NCBI GenBank assembly: GCA_020438595.1
Contig: JAGQUI010000017.1
Location: 1-16,661, forward strand
Length of the DNA stretch: 16,661 bases
DNA from: Propionibacteriaceae bacterium
Lineage (GTDB): Bacteria > Actinomycetota > Actinomycetes > Propionibacteriales > Propionibacteriaceae
Reading direction: 5' to 3'
Program-made: the position numbers and the translations under genes
The notes under the pieces: model-generated
Told to the model about the DNA's origin: nothing
The model's database searches: none
What the model saw: only the letters and a program-made list of their open reading frames with translations
In this document: positions 13,919 to 16,661 of the stretch, piece by piece
Numbering within the stretch: the first letter of the stretch is position 1
Layout of the letters: each line of letters starts with the position of its first letter

Positions 13919-14914
13919 GTGCAGACCGAGCAGATGACCACCGCCGCACCGACCACCGAGCCCGAACGCGAGCGTCTCGAGAACTTCCCGATCGGCGCCT
14001 TCGCGGTCGTGATGGGACTGGCCGGAAGCGCCGTCGCATGGCTCAAGGCCGCCGCGCTGTGGCCGGTCTCGCCCTGGGTCGGACGCGGCCTCGCGGTGCT
14101 CGCCCTCGCCGTCTTCGCCGTGATCGCCGGCCTCTACGCCGTGAAGGCGATGCGGTACCGCGCGGCGGTCACCGCCGAGTGGGGCCACCCGGTCAAGTCG
14201 GCCTTCACCGCGACCATCCCGATCTCGCTGCTGGTCACCTCGATCGCGTTCCTCGAGTGGGCCCACGGCCTCGCCGCCGTGCTCTGGTGGACGGGTGCCG
14301 TGCTGCAAGCCGCCGTGACGCTCTGGGTCGTCCGCACCTGGATCGCGGACGCGCGGATCGAGCACGTGCACGTCCACCCGGCCTGGTTCATCCCCGCGGT
14401 CGGCAACATGGTCGCCCCGATCGCCGGCTCCGTCCTCGCCCCGGCCGCGGTGAACTGGTACTTCTTCGGTATCGGGATCGTCTACTGGCTGGGCCTGCTG
14501 CCGATCGTGCTGAGCCGGCTGTTCACCGTCGGCACCCTGCCGCCGAGGCTCGCCCCCACGCTCGCGATACTGATCGCCCCGCCGGCGGTCGCCGCCCTGG
14601 CCTGGGTGCGGCTCGGCGGCGGCTTCGACGACCCGCTGGTGAAGATCCTGCTCGGCGTCGGGGTGTTCCAACTCCTGCTGCTCGCCGTGCAGGCGCCGGC
14701 GCTGCGCCAGATGCCGTTCGCGATCAGCGCCTGGGCCTACAGCTTCCCGCTGGCCGCGCTCACCGCCGCCCTGATCGGCTCGAGCGCCGCCGGCGGCATC
14801 GACTACAGCTGGTTCGCCGCACTCGTGCTCGCCCTGACCAGCGCCGTGGTCGCCGCGCTGGCCGTCCGCACCGGGATCGCCGTCGCACGGCAGGAGATCT
14901 GCCGGCCCGAGTAG
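13919..14914 (+). CDS. SLAC1/TehA (TDT) family transporter
   Basis: The 331-residue protein is almost entirely membrane helices, about ten, after a short polar N-terminus. The first helix region, ENFPIGAFAVVMGLAGSA, is characteristic of the tellurite-resistance/dicarboxylate transporter (TDT) family, as is HPAWFIPAVGNMVAPIAG in the middle. Family members are anion channels or exporters: plant SLAC1, bacterial TehA and yeast sulfite exporter Ssu1. The substrate here is unknown. GTG 13919 is preferred because a -10 box sits just upstream, giving a leaderless mRNA; ATG 13934 (326 residues) is the alternative, and neither has a good ribosome site. A start at 13868 would put the operator inside the gene. 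Regulation by a CsoR-like repressor is inferred from the palindrome at 13889-13910. The gene converges on dinB with a 12-bp gap. Confidence 0.85.
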   Translation: MQTEQMTTAAPTTEPERERLENFPIGAFAVVMGLAGSAVAWLKAAALWPVSPWVGRGLAVLALAVFAVIAGLYAVKAMRYRAAVTAEWGHPVKSAFTATIPISLLVTSIAFLEWAHGLAAVLWWTGAVLQAAVTLWVVRTWIADARIEHVHVHPAWFIPAVGNMVAPIAGSVLAPAAVNWYFFGIGIVYWLGLLPIVLSRLFTVGTLPPRLAPTLAILIAPPAVAALAWVRLGGGFDDPLVKILLGVGVFQLLLLAVQAPALRQMPFAISAWAYSFPLAALTAALIGSSAAGGIDYSWFAALVLALTSAVVAALAVRTGIAVARQEICRPE

Positions 14915-14926
14915 GGCTGGACAGGC

Positions 14927-16234
14927 TCAACCGGGCGCGGTGGCCGGACGCAGCTGCGGGTCGTCCACGGCGAACGTGCGCACCGGGCCCGGCCCGGACT
15001 CCGCGGTCTCGAACCGGACGGTGACCCGCCCGATCCCCGAGCCCCAGACCCAGCCGGCGCCGTACTCGTCGTGGGCGACGTCCGAGCCCGGCAACCACCC
15101 CGCCGGACGCCGGGTCAGCGGCGCTTCCGCCTCCTCGACCACCCGGCCGGGGCTCCGGTCGGCCAGGTCGAACAGCGGCTCCTGCGCCACCTCGACCAGG
15201 CCGGACACGCCGACCCCGAGCAGGCGGACGCCGCCGGTGGTGTCGAGCCCGTCCAGCAGGTCCCGCGCCACCTGGGCGACCACCTCCAGCCGGTCCGTGG
15301 CGCCGTCCAGCGTGCGGGAGCGGCTCACCGAGGAGAAGTCCGGCCAGCGCACCTTCACCGTCATCGTGCGCGCGAACAGCTCCGCCTTCGCCAGCCGCTG
15401 GACCACCTGTGCCGCCTGCCGGTCGACGATCCCGCCCAGCACCGCCGCGTCGGCGATGTCGTGCTCGAAGGTGTCCTCGACCGAGATCGACTTCGTCTCC
15501 CGCTCCGGCTCGACCGGACGGTCGTCGTCCGCCCTGGCCAGCGCGTACAGGTGCTCGCCGCCGGACCTGCCGAGCTCGCGCACCAGCTCCGCCGACGACA
15601 ATCGCTGCAGGTCGGCCACCGTACGCACCCCGAGCCGGGCCAGCCGGTCCATCGTGGCCGGGCCGACACCGGGGATCGCCCGCGCCGGCAGTGGCGCGAT
15701 CGTGGCCACCTCGGTGCCGGGCGCGACCAGCCGGACGCCGTCCGGCTTCGCCAGCTCGCTGGCCACCTTCGCGATGAACTTCGAGCTACCCAGCCCCACG
15801 GACGCGGTCAGCCCGCCGGTGGCCGCGGTCAGCCGTGCCCGGAGGTCGGCCGCCAGCGCGAGCAACGAGCCGTCGTCGAGCGGCCGGTCCGGATCGGCCG
15901 CGAGGTCGACGAACGCCTCGTCCAGGCTGAGCGGCTCGACCAGCGGCGACAGCTCCCGCAGCAGCCCCATCACGATGCCGCTGGCCTCGCGGTACGCGTC
16001 GAAGCGGCCGGCCAGGAACGCCGCGTGCGGGCAACGCCGCCGGGCCTCGCTCATCGCCATCGCCGAGCCGACCCCGAACCGCCGCGCCTCGTAGGACGCC
16101 GTGGACACGACCCCGCGCAGGCCGATGCCGCCCACGATCACCGGCTTGCCGCGCAGGGACGGCTTGTCGCGCTGCTCGACGGCCGCGAAGAACGCGTCCA
16201 GGTCGAGGTGCAGCACCGAGGCCTGCGAGCGCAC
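14927..16234 (-). CDS. dinB: DNA polymerase IV (Y-family translesion polymerase) with C-terminal extension
   Basis: The 435-residue enzyme copies damaged DNA. Catalytic acids are D11 ([12 protein letters not shown], with F16 as the probable steric gate) and D105/E106 (SLDEAF). The thumb helix-hairpin-helix is near [12 protein letters not shown] (187-198) and the little-finger domain spans about 245-350. A beta-clamp binding motif QEPLFDL lies at 351-357. About 78 further residues ([20 protein letters not shown] and a VTVRFET strand) form a small beta-type extension that I associate with actinobacterial members. The GTG start lies two bases after the stop of the preceding winged-helix-like gene, with no strong ribosome site, so the two are probably co-translated. 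The closing gene on the other strand is only 12 bp away, and no terminator is visible in that gap. Confidence 0.95.
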   Translation of the reverse strand: MRSQASVLHLDLDAFFAAVEQRDKPSLRGKPVIVGGIGLRGVVSTASYEARRFGVGSAMAMSEARRRCPHAAFLAGRFDAYREASGIVMGLLRELSPLVEPLSLDEAFVDLAADPDRPLDDGSLLALAADLRARLTAATGGLTASVGLGSSKFIAKVASELAKPDGVRLVAPGTEVATIAPLPARAIPGVGPATMDRLARLGVRTVADLQRLSSAELVRELGRSGGEHLYALARADDDRPVEPERETKSISVEDTFEHDIADAAVLGGIVDRQAAQVVQRLAKAELFARTMTVKVRWPDFSSVSRSRTLDGATDRLEVVAQVARDLLDGLDTTGGVRLLGVGVSGLVEVAQEPLFDLADRSPGRVVEEAEAPLTRRPAGWLPGSDVAHDEYGAGWVWGSGIGRVTVRFETAESGPGPVRTFAVDDPQLRPATAPG

Positions 16235-16236
16235 GG

Positions 16237-16661
16237 TCAGTCCAGCGATTCGAGGTAGGCGGCACCGCGGGGCGAGAGCCGGTAGCCGACCCGCAGGCTC
16301 TCGGTGAGCCCGAGCGCCTTCAGCCGGCGGATGTCGGCCTTCATCGGCGCGACCTCCCGGCCCAGCAGCGCAGCCAGCTCAGTGGAGATCACGCCGGGGT
16401 TGTCCCGGATCCACTCCAGGATCGGACGGGTCCACGCACCGGTGCGCCGGCCTGCGTCCAGCTTCGCCACCGCGGCGGTGAGCCCGGCCAGGTCGGTGGC
16501 GTCCGGCACCTGCTCGCGGAGTTCGACCCGCGGGTCCTCCCCCACCCAGGACAGCTGCACCCGGTAGACGTGGTCACCGCCCCGGCTCGCCCGGGGGCCC
16601 CTTCGTGACGGTCGCAGAGCGACCTCCTCAGGGAGCGGCGAAGAGACACCGACCGCCCCAG
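16237..16661 (-). CDS. Winged-helix-like conserved protein upstream of dinB, 5' end outside window
   Basis: At least 140 residues are visible. The last 65 or so look like a winged helix: [20 protein letters not shown], a second helix ([20 protein letters not shown]) and a wing ending [15 protein letters not shown]. The N-terminal part reads [20 protein letters not shown], a beta-type segment. A GTG at 16560 could serve as start, but it lacks a ribosome site. The same frame stays open to the right edge through plausible coding sequence ([12 protein letters not shown]) with no ATG or GTG, so the true start probably lies beyond the window. The two-base gap to dinB suggests a shared transcript and perhaps a role in DNA binding or repair. 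I do not recognise a named family. Confidence 0.6.
   Translation of the reverse strand, partial: GAVGVSSPLPEEVALRPSRRGPRASRGGDHVYRVQLSWVGEDPRVELREQVPDATDLAGLTAAVAKLDAGRRTGAWTRPILEWIRDNPGVISTELAALLGREVAPMKADIRRLKALGLTESLRVGYRLSPRGAAYLESLD

Noticed and set aside
13908..13937. Nine-codon leader peptide whose stop overlaps ATG 13934
   Set aside because: Its ATG lies inside the -10 box and operator, upstream of the likely transcription start at about 13919, so it would not be transcribed. It has no ribosome site.
14915..14926. Bidirectional terminator between the SLAC1-family gene and dinB
   Set aside because: The 12-bp gap is too short, and no stem with a T-run is visible in or around it.

Overview
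The window comes from a high-GC actinomycete, genus not identifiable. Codons are strongly G/C-ending, GTG starts are frequent, and the tRNA gene lacks an encoded CCA end. There is also a mycothiol-dependent-type (MDMPI) enzyme, and a DNA polymerase IV with the C-terminal extension I associate with actinobacteria. No transposase, integrase, CRISPR array or rRNA was seen.

Layout. Positions 1-857 (minus) hold a two-helix ion channel with an RCK/TrkA-N domain, cut by the left edge. Positions 913-13738 hold an alpha-galactoside utilisation locus built around a divergent promoter region (6180-6376). The leftward arm runs LacI repressor 2 (5064-6179) -> GH36 alpha-galactosidase (2816-5071, 8-bp overlap) -> 141-bp gap -> LacI repressor 1 (1643-2674) -> MDMPI-fold enzyme (913-1641, 1-bp gap). 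The rightward arm runs two sugar ABC permeases (6377-7318, 7330-8259) -> substrate-binding lipoprotein (8359-9735) -> GT-C membrane glycosyltransferase (9820-11130) -> second clan GH-D glycosidase (11127-12731, ATGA overlap) -> APH-fold kinase (12743-13738). Positions 13746-13828 hold tRNA-Leu(UAG) on the minus strand. Positions 13919-14914 hold a SLAC1/TehA-family transporter behind a CsoR-type palindrome. It converges on dinB (14927-16234, minus), which is preceded by a winged-helix-like protein gene (16237 to the right edge, 5' end missing).

Working model. The lipoprotein and permeases import an alpha-linked galactoside. An ATPase must come from elsewhere, because none is encoded here. The GH36 enzyme and the second clan-D enzyme hydrolyse it in the cytoplasm. 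A LacI repressor controls both arms through a perfect palindrome, CTACACGTGTAG, lying in the importer promoter, with a related half-site 89 bp away near the repressor gene. The unusual part is the importer-arm tail: a polyprenyl-sugar-type membrane glycosyltransferase, a divergent clan-D hydrolase and an APH-fold kinase, tightly packed as if they act on one compound. The substrate-binding-protein cistron is bracketed by two perfect 13-bp hairpins, which suggests its mRNA segment is protected separately.

The best candidates for something undescribed are that three-gene tail and the SLAC1-family transporter, which appears to have a leaderless start controlled by a CsoR/CstR-like operator.
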